Below are positions 9,275-17,379 of a stretch of 64,000 bases of DNA, piece after piece (position 1 is the stretch's first letter; the number at the start of each line of letters is the position of its first letter). A program made the translations under genes and the position numbers. The DNA is from JAHFDS01 sp964593795 (lineage in GTDB: Bacteria > Myxococcota_A > Polyangia > JAHFDS01): positions 1 through 64,000 of the forward strand of contig CAZQJC010000147.1 of NCBI GenBank assembly GCA_964593795.1. The letters are read 5' to 3'. The notes under the pieces are model-generated. The model worked only from the letters and a program-made list of their open reading frames with translations, made no database searches and was not told the origin of the DNA.

Positions 9275-10024
9275 ATGAGGACGATCGCGATTCTGGGGCT
9301 CTCGATGGTGGTAGGTGCATGTGGCGCCGAGGGCACCCCCGGCCCGCAGGAGAGCCAGCTCCACATCGCCACGCACACGGCCACCACGTTCCAGGGCGAC
9401 TTCGACGACGGCGTCGCGCGCATCGCGTTCCACGCCGAGGAGACCTCGCAGAACGTCGTGCACCTGCAGCTCACGACGGCCGTGCGCACGCTGTCGGTGG
9501 ACGCGAACTTCGACACCGGCACCATCCGCGGGACGGGCGCCGAGACGGCGCTCACGCAGGAGGAGCTCGACGCCTTCGTGGCCCTCGACGCCGAGCTGGC
9601 GACGGTGGTCGGCGACCGCGCCACGCCGGCGGAGCGGGTCATGACCGGCTGGGCGACGTTCATGACGCAGGCCGTGCCGGGCGTGGCCTGGCAGGACGTC
9701 CACGCCCAGAGCGCGCGCGGCTGGGTCAACATCGGCGCGGGCGACTCGTGCCGCACGCTCTACGGCGACTCCGCCCACGGCTACTGCACGCCCTACAAGC
9801 AGACCGGCCTGAACTCGCCGAACTGCAAGGGCCGGTGCGGCGCGGGCTGCGGCTCGGCGCACACCGGCGGCAACAACAAGTGGACGATGGACTGCGCCGA
9901 GCACGACTACATGATCGGCCCGTTCGGCGACTGCGCCGACGACGCGACCTTCGCAGCCAACGTGTACACTTCCGGCGGGACCCCGTACTGCGCGAGCAAC
10001 TGCAGCTGCGCCGACGGCTGCTGA
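9275..10024 (+). CDS. secreted Cys-rich lipoprotein, possible phospholipase A2-like domain
   Basis: A 249-residue protein. The signal peptide MRTIAILGLSMVVGAC ends in a lipobox, so it is probably a lipoprotein. The first 140 residues have no recognised domain. The C-terminal 90 residues are Cys-rich, with CKGRCGAGCGS followed by WTMDCAEHDYM and paired cysteines up to the end (CSCADGC). The DCxxHD element resembles the Ca-dependent phospholipase A2 active-site helix (CCxxHD) and similar GRCGxGC proteins in actinobacteria. The match is suggestive only. Strong ribosome binding site GGAGGT. Likely controlled by the sigma-54 site at 9213. Confidence 0.7.
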   Translation: MRTIAILGLSMVVGACGAEGTPGPQESQLHIATHTATTFQGDFDDGVARIAFHAEETSQNVVHLQLTTAVRTLSVDANFDTGTIRGTGAETALTQEELDAFVALDAELATVVGDRATPAERVMTGWATFMTQAVPGVAWQDVHAQSARGWVNIGAGDSCRTLYGDSAHGYCTPYKQTGLNSPNCKGRCGAGCGSAHTGGNNKWTMDCAEHDYMIGPFGDCADDATFAANVYTSGGTPYCASNCSCADGC

Positions 10025-10064
10025 CCGGGTTGCGCCGGGCGCGCCTCACGCCTTCGGCCCCACC

Positions 10065-11207
10065 ATGATCGTCGCCCGCACTCGCGGCCCCCATGCGGTC
10101 CTCCTGGTGCTGCTCGGCGGCGCCTGCGAGGCCGTGGCGCCGGAGCCCTCGGTGCGCACGCTCGCCGTCACCGGCGGCGCCCCCGACACCGATCACCTCG
10201 CCACCGCCGCGCTCGTCACCGTCTCGCCGCTCTGCGGCGCGCTCGGCCCGCCGCCGGCCCCGTTCTGCACCGGCACGCTCGTGGCCCCGCGCGTCCTGCT
10301 CACCGCCGCCCATTGCCTCGACGAGTCGCTGCTCACCACGACGCGCGTCGTCTTCGGCGCGCGCGTCGACGCGGCCGACGCCGCCGTGGCGCGGCCGGTG
10401 CGTGCGTACGTCCACCCCGACCACGAGAGCGGCAGGAACGACGTGGCGCTCCTCGTGCTCGACGAGGCCGTCGCCCTCGCGCCGGTGGCGCTCGCCTCCG
10501 CCGCGCTCGGGCAGGGCGACGTGGGGCGCACCGTCACCGTCGTCGGCTTCGGGCTCGACGACACCGGCCCGGCGGGCGTGACGGGCACGCGCCGCGGTGG
10601 GACGGCGAGGATCTCCGCGGTGAGCGCCGAGGACTTCACGATCGTCGCGGCGCCGGCGATGAGCTGTGGCGGCGACAGCGGCGGGCCGGTCTTCGTCGAC
10701 CAGGCAGGCACCGAGGTCGTCGCGGGCATCACGTCCACCGGCGGGCCGACCTGTCGCCTCGGCCTGAACGAGCGCGTCGACGCCTTCCGCGGCTTTCTCG
10801 ATGCGGCGATCGCGGAGGTGCAGGCGAGCCCCCCGCCCGCGCGCCCGGCGCTCGATCCGGCACGCGACTACTGCGCCGCCGGCTGCGCCAGCGACGGCGA
10901 TTGCCCCCTCGGCATGGCGTGCGCGGGGCGCAAGGACGGGAGCCGGAGCTGTGGGCTCGGTGGGCTGCCGCCGGGCTCGTTCGGCGCGAGCTGCACGGAC
11001 GCGTGCGAGGGCGGGACGTGCGTCGGCGCTGCCGGTGGCTGCCGCTGCTGGCGGCCCTGCGATCGCGCGCCCGCGGCCTCGCCGGGTCCGCCCGCTGGGT
11101 GCGCGGCCGGCGCGTCGCGTCCCGCCGGTGGCCTCGCGGTCCTCGCGCTCCTCGCGCTGCTCGCGCGGCGCGGACGGCCCGTACAAGCGCGGGGGCCGCA
11201 TGTCTGA
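10065..11207 (+). CDS. secreted trypsin-like (S1) serine protease with MYXO-CTERM-like tail
   Basis: A 380-residue protein. N-terminal signal peptide (HAVLLVLLGGAC). The chymotrypsin fold has a complete triad: His83 in LTAAHC, Asp126 in NDVALL, Ser205 in GDSGGP. A Cys-rich linker (about 265-345) follows. The end has a hydrophobic helix GGLAVLALLALLARRGRP, matching the MYXO-CTERM plan (small-residue motif, transmembrane segment, Arg cluster), which directs surface anchoring in myxobacteria. Such S1 proteases are common in this group. The stop overlaps the next start by 8 nt. Confidence 0.88.
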   Translation: MIVARTRGPHAVLLVLLGGACEAVAPEPSVRTLAVTGGAPDTDHLATAALVTVSPLCGALGPPPAPFCTGTLVAPRVLLTAAHCLDESLLTTTRVVFGARVDAADAAVARPVRAYVHPDHESGRNDVALLVLDEAVALAPVALASAALGQGDVGRTVTVVGFGLDDTGPAGVTGTRRGGTARISAVSAEDFTIVAAPAMSCGGDSGGPVFVDQAGTEVVAGITSTGGPTCRLGLNERVDAFRGFLDAAIAEVQASPPPARPALDPARDYCAAGCASDGDCPLGMACAGRKDGSRSCGLGGLPPGSFGASCTDACEGGTCVGAAGGCRCWRPCDRAPAASPGPPAGCAAGASRPAGGLAVLALLALLARRGRPVQARGPHV

Positions 11208-12834
11208 CGCTCGCACCCCCCGGCGCCTCGTCGCGGCGGGCGTGTTCGTCATCGTCGCCGCCGCGTTCGCCTCCACGATCGGCCACTACCTCGTCTGGTC
11301 GGACTTCTTCCAGATCGATCAGGGGCACATGATCGTCCGCCGCTGGGAGGACGTCTCGAAGATCTGGCTGCCCGATCAGCTCCGCGAGAACAACTACCTG
11401 CGCCCGGTTCAGGTGCTGTCGAACACGCTCGACGGCCTCGTCTGGGGCCAGCGCTGGGCCGGCTTCCACGCGACGAGCGTGCTGCTCCACGCGGGCAACG
11501 CCGTCCTGCTGTTTCTCGTGGGCTGCGAGCTGCTCGAGCGGGGCGGGCGCGGCGCCGCGCGCGTGCCGGCGGAGCGCGTGGTCCCCGTCGCCGCGGCCGG
11601 CGCCGTGCTGTGGGGCATCCACACGTGGAAGACCGAGAGCGTCGCGTGGATCGCCGATCGCTGCAACGTGCTGCAGGGCTTCTCGCTGCTCGCGCTCCTC
11701 GTCGCGCTCCGCGCGCTGCGACGGGCCGACGAGACCCCCGCCACGTCGCTCCGCACCGGCGGCATCGCCCTCTGCGCGCTCGCATTCCTCGCGGGCCTGC
11801 TCTCCAAGGAGACCGCGATCGTCCTGCCTGCGCTGCTCGTGCTAGCGCACTGGCTCGGCGCGCTCCGCGTGCCCCGCCGCGCCGCGCTCGCCGTCTACGG
11901 CACGCTCGGCGGCCTCGCGATCGGCTACCTCGTCGTGCGCCGGACGCTGCTCTGGTACCCGCCGAGCTTCCAGGTCACCTATGGCCTTGGCGAGCGCTTC
12001 CTCACCGAGCTCGTGGTCCTCGCCGAGAACCTGCGCGGCGTGTTCTGGCCCTTCGACCCGCGCGCCTCCGACGTCGTGCGCGTGCGCCACGGCCTCGACG
12101 GCGCCGTCGCACTCGCGCTCTGCGCGCTCCTGACAGCAGGCGGCCTTGCGCTCTTGCGATTCCGCCGCGGCGATCGCCGCTGGGCCTTCGCCCTCGGCTG
12201 GTTCCTGGTCTGCCTGGCGCCCACGGCGAACCTCGTCAGCCAGCGGCACTTCCGCGGAGATCGCTACCTGTATCTCGCGTCGTTCGCGCCGATCCTGGTC
12301 TCCGCGTGGGCGGCCGACGGCCTGCTGCGCCGGCTCGCGGTGCGCTCCCGCCGCCTCGCCCCGATGCTCGCGCCCGCGTTGTTCCTGCTCGTCGCGGTCC
12401 CGGTCCTCCGCGCGACCCTCTTGCGCAACGCCGAGTGGCGCGCCAACGACGCCAACAACGAGCACTTCTTCGCGCTCGAGGTCGCGCGCAGCCCGGGCTT
12501 TCGCGAGGGCCTCGGCAACCTGTGTCGCGCCAAGGCCCGCTCCGGGCAGCTCGACGAGGCCCTCGTCTACTGCCGGCGCGGCTGGGCGATCGACGAGCGC
12601 GAGTGGACGTCGACCGCCTGGCAGCCGCAGGGCTTCCTCGCGCTCACGCTCGAGATCCTCACGACGCAGCACGACTGCCCGGGCGCGCTCGCGCTCGCGC
12701 GTGAGGCCGTGACGCGCTGGCCCCGCGAGGCGGAGCACAAGCGCCGGCTGGCGATGCTGCGGCGGTCGTGCGACCCCGGCCTCACGAGCGCCGCGCTCAC
12801 GCTCCCCGATGCCCAGACAGGATGGCCCCGATGA
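11200..12834 (+). CDS. polytopic membrane protein, TMTC/DUF1736-like, with C-terminal TPR
   Basis: About 544 residues, starting MSDARTPRRL. Many hydrophobic helices occur through residue about 420. The loop LLSKETAIVLPALLVLAH is a hallmark of the TMTC/DUF1736 group of GT-C-like membrane glycosyltransferases, as are the first-loop acidic residues (WSDFFQIDQGH). The last 110 residues form TPR-like helices (LCRAKARSGQLDEALVYCRRG). A sugar- or mannosyl-transferase role is known for eukaryotic TMTCs; here it is inference. The start overlaps the protease gene by 8 nt and the stop overlaps the next start (ATGA). Confidence 0.75.
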   Translation: MSDARTPRRLVAAGVFVIVAAAFASTIGHYLVWSDFFQIDQGHMIVRRWEDVSKIWLPDQLRENNYLRPVQVLSNTLDGLVWGQRWAGFHATSVLLHAGNAVLLFLVGCELLERGGRGAARVPAERVVPVAAAGAVLWGIHTWKTESVAWIADRCNVLQGFSLLALLVALRALRRADETPATSLRTGGIALCALAFLAGLLSKETAIVLPALLVLAHWLGALRVPRRAALAVYGTLGGLAIGYLVVRRTLLWYPPSFQVTYGLGERFLTELVVLAENLRGVFWPFDPRASDVVRVRHGLDGAVALALCALLTAGGLALLRFRRGDRRWAFALGWFLVCLAPTANLVSQRHFRGDRYLYLASFAPILVSAWAADGLLRRLAVRSRRLAPMLAPALFLLVAVPVLRATLLRNAEWRANDANNEHFFALEVARSPGFREGLGNLCRAKARSGQLDEALVYCRRGWAIDEREWTSTAWQPQGFLALTLEILTTQHDCPGALALAREAVTRWPREAEHKRRLAMLRRSCDPGLTSAALTLPDAQTGWPR

Positions 12835-13583
12835 GAAAGCTCCGCATGGTGGTGGTGGTGGTGGCGCTGGCCGGGTGCCAGGGCGCCGCGAAGCTCGCGG
12901 ACGGCACCCCGTGCCCGCCCGGCGCGCAGGTGGGTGGCCTCGCACCGCCCGCCGGGACCTCGCAGTGGTGCGAGCGCGCGGGCGTCAAGGACGGCCCGTT
13001 CGTCGAGTGGTCGGGCGGCACGCCCCCGCACAAGAAGCGCGAGGGCGCGTTCGAGCGCGGCGCGCTGACGGGCCACTGGAGGTCTTATTTCCCGGGAGGC
13101 CAGCTCAAGCGCGACCTGCCCTACGAGCGCGGCAAGATGCACGGCCAGGCGACGGAGTTTCACGAGAGCGGGAAGAAGCGCGAGGAGGGCCGGTACGAAG
13201 GGGGGAGCCGCGTGGGCGTGTGGACCAGCTGGTACCCGGGCGGCGCGCGCCTGCGCACGACCGAGTACCAGGACGGCGGCAAGGTCGAGACGTGGACCGT
13301 GTTCCGCGAGCGCGACGGCACGAAGTACATGGAGGGGCGCTTCGCGGGCGGCAAGAAGGACGGGACGTTCACCGAGTACGACCCCGCGGGCAGGAAGCGC
13401 TTCCAGGGCGCGTGGAAGGCGGGCGTCAAGCAGGGCCCGTGGGTGACCTACGACGGAAGCGGCGCCGAGCTCGGCGTGCAGGTCTACAAGGACGGCGTCG
13501 TGACCTCGACGACCGGCAAGCCCGCCGAGCAGGTCGCCTCCGATCCGTCGGCGCAACCTTCGGCCGAGGAGGCGTCGCCGTAG
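12831..13583 (+). CDS. MORN-like repeat lipoprotein
   Basis: About 250 residues from the ATG at 12831 (12822 is an alternative). Signal peptide MRKLRMVVVVVALAGC with lipobox. Repeats of about 22 residues follow the pattern G-x-W-x-x-Y-x-x-G-x-x-x-x-x-x-x-Y (GHWRSYFPGG, GVWTSWYPGG, GTFTEYDPAG, GPWVTYDGSG), as in MORN and YwqK-type proteins. Probably an outer-membrane lipoprotein for protein or lipid contacts. It sits between a membrane protein and a kinase in one operon (4-nt overlap before it, 2-nt gap after it). Confidence 0.85.
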   Translation: MRKLRMVVVVVALAGCQGAAKLADGTPCPPGAQVGGLAPPAGTSQWCERAGVKDGPFVEWSGGTPPHKKREGAFERGALTGHWRSYFPGGQLKRDLPYERGKMHGQATEFHESGKKREEGRYEGGSRVGVWTSWYPGGARLRTTEYQDGGKVETWTVFRERDGTKYMEGRFAGGKKDGTFTEYDPAGRKRFQGAWKAGVKQGPWVTYDGSGAELGVQVYKDGVVTSTTGKPAEQVASDPSAQPSAEEASP

Positions 13584-13585
13584 CG

Positions 13586-16500
13586 ATGGCGGAGGACGGC
13601 ACCGATCCCAGCGTGCTCCGCTTCGCGGGCACCACGCGGTTCGAGGTCCTCTCGTTCCTCGGCCGCGGCGGCATGGGAGAGGTCTACGCGGCGCTCGATC
13701 GCGAGCACGGCAGCCGCGTCGCGCTCAAGCGCCTGCCGGACGCGGACCCCGACGCGCTCCTGCGCTTCAAGAACGAGTTCCGCACGCTCACCGATCTGCG
13801 CCATCCGAACCTCATCGCGCTCGGTGAGCTCATCATCGATCCGCGCCACTGCTTCTTCACGATGGAGCTCATCGACGGCGTGGACCTGCTGGCGTACCTG
13901 CGGCCCGAGGTGAGCCCGCTCGCCGACACCTCGTCGCGGCACGACACGATGCGCGACACGCGGCGCCTCGGGCCCGGCACGCCGGCCCCCGCGGCCCCGC
14001 CGGCCCACGCGGGGGGCAAGGTCGACGAGGCGCTCCTGCGCCCCGCGCTCCGGCAGCTCGCCGAGGGCCTCCATGCGCTGCACCAGGCGGGCAAGGTGCA
14101 TCGCGACATCAAGCCGTCGAACGTGCTCGTCGCGCCCGACGGTCGCGTGGTGATCCTCGACTTCGGCCTCGCGACGGACCTCATCCGCGCGCCGCTGGCC
14201 GCCCCGGCGCTCAACGCCGGCACGCCCGCCTACATGGCGCCCGAGCAGGCGAGTGGCGCGCCATCGACGCCCGCGGCCGACTGGTACAGCGTCGGCGTGT
14301 TGCTCTACCAGGCGCTGACGGGGCGCCTGCCCTTCGACGGCACGAGCGCGGACATGCTCGCCCAGAAGCAGGGCGGTGAGCCCTTGCCGCCGATCCTCGT
14401 GGAGCCGAGCGTGCCGCCCGATCTCGATCGGCTGTGCATGGAGCTCCTGCGCCGGGATCCCGCGGCGCGCCTGGCAGGGCGAGGCGTGCTGCAGCGGCTC
14501 GCCGACGAGGTCGAGCAGGCGCCCGCGCAGCCCACGGTCGCGTACGAGGCCTCGTTCATCGGGCGGCGCGGCGAGCTCGACACGCTCCTCGCCGCCGTGG
14601 CCGCCTCGCGGAGCGGCGCCGTCACCGTCGCGCTCGAGGGCGAGTCGGGCATCGGCAAGAGCGCGCTCGTGCACGAGCTCATCCGCCGGCTCGCCGAGCC
14701 CGGCGCGGCCCTGCCGGGGCCCGGCGCGGTCGTGCTCGCGGGGCGCTGCTTCGAGCGCGAGCAGGTGCCGTACAAGGGCGTCGACGGCACCATCGACGCG
14801 CTCAGCCAGTTCCTCGCGGCCCTCGACCCGCTCGAGCAGTGGAGCCTCCTGCCGCGGCGGGCGGCGCTCCTCGGGCAGCTCTTCCCGGTGCTGCGGCGGG
14901 TGCAGGCGGTGGCGGAGGCGCCCGCGGATCACGCGGTGGCGGATCCGCGGGAGCTGCGCGCGCAGGCCTTCGTCGCGCTGCGCGAGCTCTTGATCCGCGT
15001 CGCCGCCACGCGCCCCGTGGTGATGGCGATCGACGACCTGCAGTGGACCGACGCCGACAGCCTCGCGCTCCTCGGCGACCTCGTGCGCGATCCCGACGCG
15101 CCGCGGCTCCTGCTCGTCGTGTCCATGCGCCCGCCCGGCGAGGCGCCTGCGACCCACGGCGCGCTGCTCGAGCAGTTCCTCCACGGCGTCGCGGCGCAGC
15201 GCCTCGAGCTCGCGCCGCTCGAGGCCGCGGACGCGGCGGCCCTCGCGGGGCTCGCGCTCCAGCGGGCGCCCGAGCTCTCCGTGCACTCCGCGCCCGCGAT
15301 CGCGCGCGCCGCCGGCGGGCACCCGCTCTACATCCTCGAGCTCGCGCAGAGCGCGGGGCCGCGCGCCGAGCCGCTCGGCATCGGCAAGACCGACCTGCAG
15401 CGCGTCCTCGGCGAGCGCATCGACCGGCTCGCGCCGGACGAGCGAGGCGCGCTCGAGCTCTGCTGCGTGGCCGCCGGCCCCATGACCGCCGGGATCCTGG
15501 CGCGCGCCGCAGGGGCCGACTTCGCGTCGTTCGACCGGCTGACGGCGCGCCTCAAGGTCGGCCGGCTGCTCCGTGCCACGACGGGCGCGCAGGGCGGCGC
15601 GCTGATCGAGCCCTACCACGACCACGTCCGGAGCGCCGTGCTCGCGGGGCTCGAGGCGACGAGGAGGCGGGGCCTGCACGGCAAGCTCGCGCGCGTGCTC
15701 GAGGAGACGCCGAGCCCCGATCCCGAGGTGCTCATGCTACACCTCGTCGGCGCCGAATCGCTCGAGCAGGCCGGAAAATACGCCACCCTCGCGGCCCAGC
15801 GCGCCGAGCGGGCGCTCGCGTTCGATCGCGCCGCCGCGCTCTACGAGGCCGCGCTCGAGTGGCTGCCCGCGGGCCACGACGACGCCATCGGCGCGCGCGT
15901 CAGGCTCGGCGACGCGCTCGCCAACGCGGGCCGCAGCGGCCAGGCGGGGCACCAGTACCTCGCCGCGGCCGACCTCGCGCCGGACGCCACCGCGATGGAC
16001 CTCGAGCGGCGCGCCTCCGAGCAGTTCCTGCGCGGCGGCTACCACGACGAGGGCCTGCAGGTGCTCGTCCGGCTCACGAAGAAGGTGGGCCTGCGCCTGC
16101 AGCCCACGCCGCTCCGCACGCTCCTCGCGCTCCTCTACCAGCGCGCGCGTCTGCGCCTGCGCGGCGTGGGGTTCAAGGAGCGCGCCACGGCGGAGGTGCC
16201 CGCCGCGGCGCTCCTGCGCGTCGACATCTGCTGGGCCGCCGCGATGGGCTTCTCGATGAACGACACCATCCGGGGCACGTACTTCCAGACGCTCGGGCTC
16301 CTGCTCGCGCTGCGCGCCGGAGAGCCCACGCGCGTCGTCCGCGCGCTCGCGATGGAGACGGCCTTCCGCTCGTCCTTCGGCGGCGCCGGCACGACGGCGC
16401 GCCATGCGCCCTTGCTCGCGCTCGTGCAGCGCCTCGCGGAGAGGACCGAGAACCCCTACTGCATCGCCCTCGCGCTCGGCACCGTCAGCATCTGCGCCTT

Positions 16501-17359
16501 CCTCGAGGGGCGCTTCAAGGAGGTCGCGGCGGCGGCGCTGCCGTCATTGCGCATGTTCCGCGAGCAGTGCACCGACGTCGGCTGGGAGGTCGCCAACGGC
16601 GCGCTCTTCGAGCTGTGGGCGCTCTACTACCTCGGCGAGATCGGCGAGCTCGTGCGGCGCGTGCCGCGCCTGTTGCAGGAGGCGATCGACCGCGGCGACC
16701 AGTACACGGCGACGAACCTGCGCCTCGGCCTGACGAACGTCGTCTGGCTCGCGCAGAACGACGTGCAGCAGGCTCGCCACGAGACGCGCCAGGCGATGGG
16801 CGAGTGGTCGCGGCAGGGCTTCCACCTGCAGCACTACTACGACCTGCTCGCGCGCGTGCAGATCGACCTCTACACGGGCGGCCCGCGGCGCGGCTGGGAG
16901 CGCCTGCACCAGCAGTGGCCCGCGCTCCGGCACTCGCAGCTCCTGCGCCTGCAGGCGGTGCGGCTCGAGGCGATCGGCCTGCGCGCGCGCTGCGCGGTGG
17001 CGACGGCCCTCGGCGCCGCGGGGGACCGGCGGCCGCTGCGCGCCGCGGAGCGCGACGCCCGGCGCATGGCGCGCGAGGACGTGGCGTGGGCCGCGCCGCT
17101 CGCCGCGCTCATCCGCGCGGCGGTGGCGGCGCAGCGCGGCCAGCGCGAGCGCGCGGTGGAGATCCTCGCGGAGGCCGAGGCGCAGCTCGAGGCCGAGGGG
17201 CTGCGCCTGCACGCGATGGCGGCGCGGCTGCAGCGCGGCGAGCTCGTCGGCGGCGAGTCGGGCGCGGCGCTCGTGGCGACGGCGACGGCGTGGATGGAGG
17301 GCCAGCGCATCAAGGCCCCGAAGCGCATGGCCGCGCTCCTCGCGCCTGGCTTTCGCTGA
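13586..17359 (+). CDS. Ser/Thr kinase-AAA ATPase-TPR signalling fusion
   Basis: A 1257-residue protein. Kinase at 15-310: GRGGMGEVYAALD, VALKRL, HRDIKPSN near 172, LDFGLA near 192, GTPAYMAPEQ. An insert of about 45 residues separates the hinge from the catalytic loop. Then an AAA/STAND-like ATPase: SFIGRRGEL, Walker A GESGIGKS near 352, Walker B VVMAIDDLQWTD near 480. The remaining 650 residues are helical, TPR-like. No membrane segment. This is the predicted-ATPase kinase class common in myxobacteria. The ATG at 13586 is 2 nt after the MORN-like gene. It ends convergent with the collagen-like gene. Confidence 0.92.
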   Translation: MAEDGTDPSVLRFAGTTRFEVLSFLGRGGMGEVYAALDREHGSRVALKRLPDADPDALLRFKNEFRTLTDLRHPNLIALGELIIDPRHCFFTMELIDGVDLLAYLRPEVSPLADTSSRHDTMRDTRRLGPGTPAPAAPPAHAGGKVDEALLRPALRQLAEGLHALHQAGKVHRDIKPSNVLVAPDGRVVILDFGLATDLIRAPLAAPALNAGTPAYMAPEQASGAPSTPAADWYSVGVLLYQALTGRLPFDGTSADMLAQKQGGEPLPPILVEPSVPPDLDRLCMELLRRDPAARLAGRGVLQRLADEVEQAPAQPTVAYEASFIGRRGELDTLLAAVAASRSGAVTVALEGESGIGKSALVHELIRRLAEPGAALPGPGAVVLAGRCFEREQVPYKGVDGTIDALSQFLAALDPLEQWSLLPRRAALLGQLFPVLRRVQAVAEAPADHAVADPRELRAQAFVALRELLIRVAATRPVVMAIDDLQWTDADSLALLGDLVRDPDAPRLLLVVSMRPPGEAPATHGALLEQFLHGVAAQRLELAPLEAADAAALAGLALQRAPELSVHSAPAIARAAGGHPLYILELAQSAGPRAEPLGIGKTDLQRVLGERIDRLAPDERGALELCCVAAGPMTAGILARAAGADFASFDRLTARLKVGRLLRATTGAQGGALIEPYHDHVRSAVLAGLEATRRRGLHGKLARVLEETPSPDPEVLMLHLVGAESLEQAGKYATLAAQRAERALAFDRAAALYEAALEWLPAGHDDAIGARVRLGDALANAGRSGQAGHQYLAAADLAPDATAMDLERRASEQFLRGGYHDEGLQVLVRLTKKVGLRLQPTPLRTLLALLYQRARLRLRGVGFKERATAEVPAAALLRVDICWAAAMGFSMNDTIRGTYFQTLGLLLALRAGEPTRVVRALAMETAFRSSFGGAGTTARHAPLLALVQRLAERTENPYCIALALGTVSICAFLEGRFKEVAAAALPSLRMFREQCTDVGWEVANGALFELWALYYLGEIGELVRRVPRLLQEAIDRGDQYTATNLRLGLTNVVWLAQNDVQQARHETRQAMGEWSRQGFHLQHYYDLLARVQIDLYTGGPRRGWERLHQQWPALRHSQLLRLQAVRLEAIGLRARCAVATALGAAGDRRPLRAAERDARRMAREDVAWAAPLAALIRAAVAAQRGQRERAVEILAEAEAQLEAEGLRLHAMAARLQRGELVGGESGAALVATATAWMEGQRIKAPKRMAALLAPGFR

Positions 17360-17379
17360 GCGGGGAGGGGCGGCGACGA

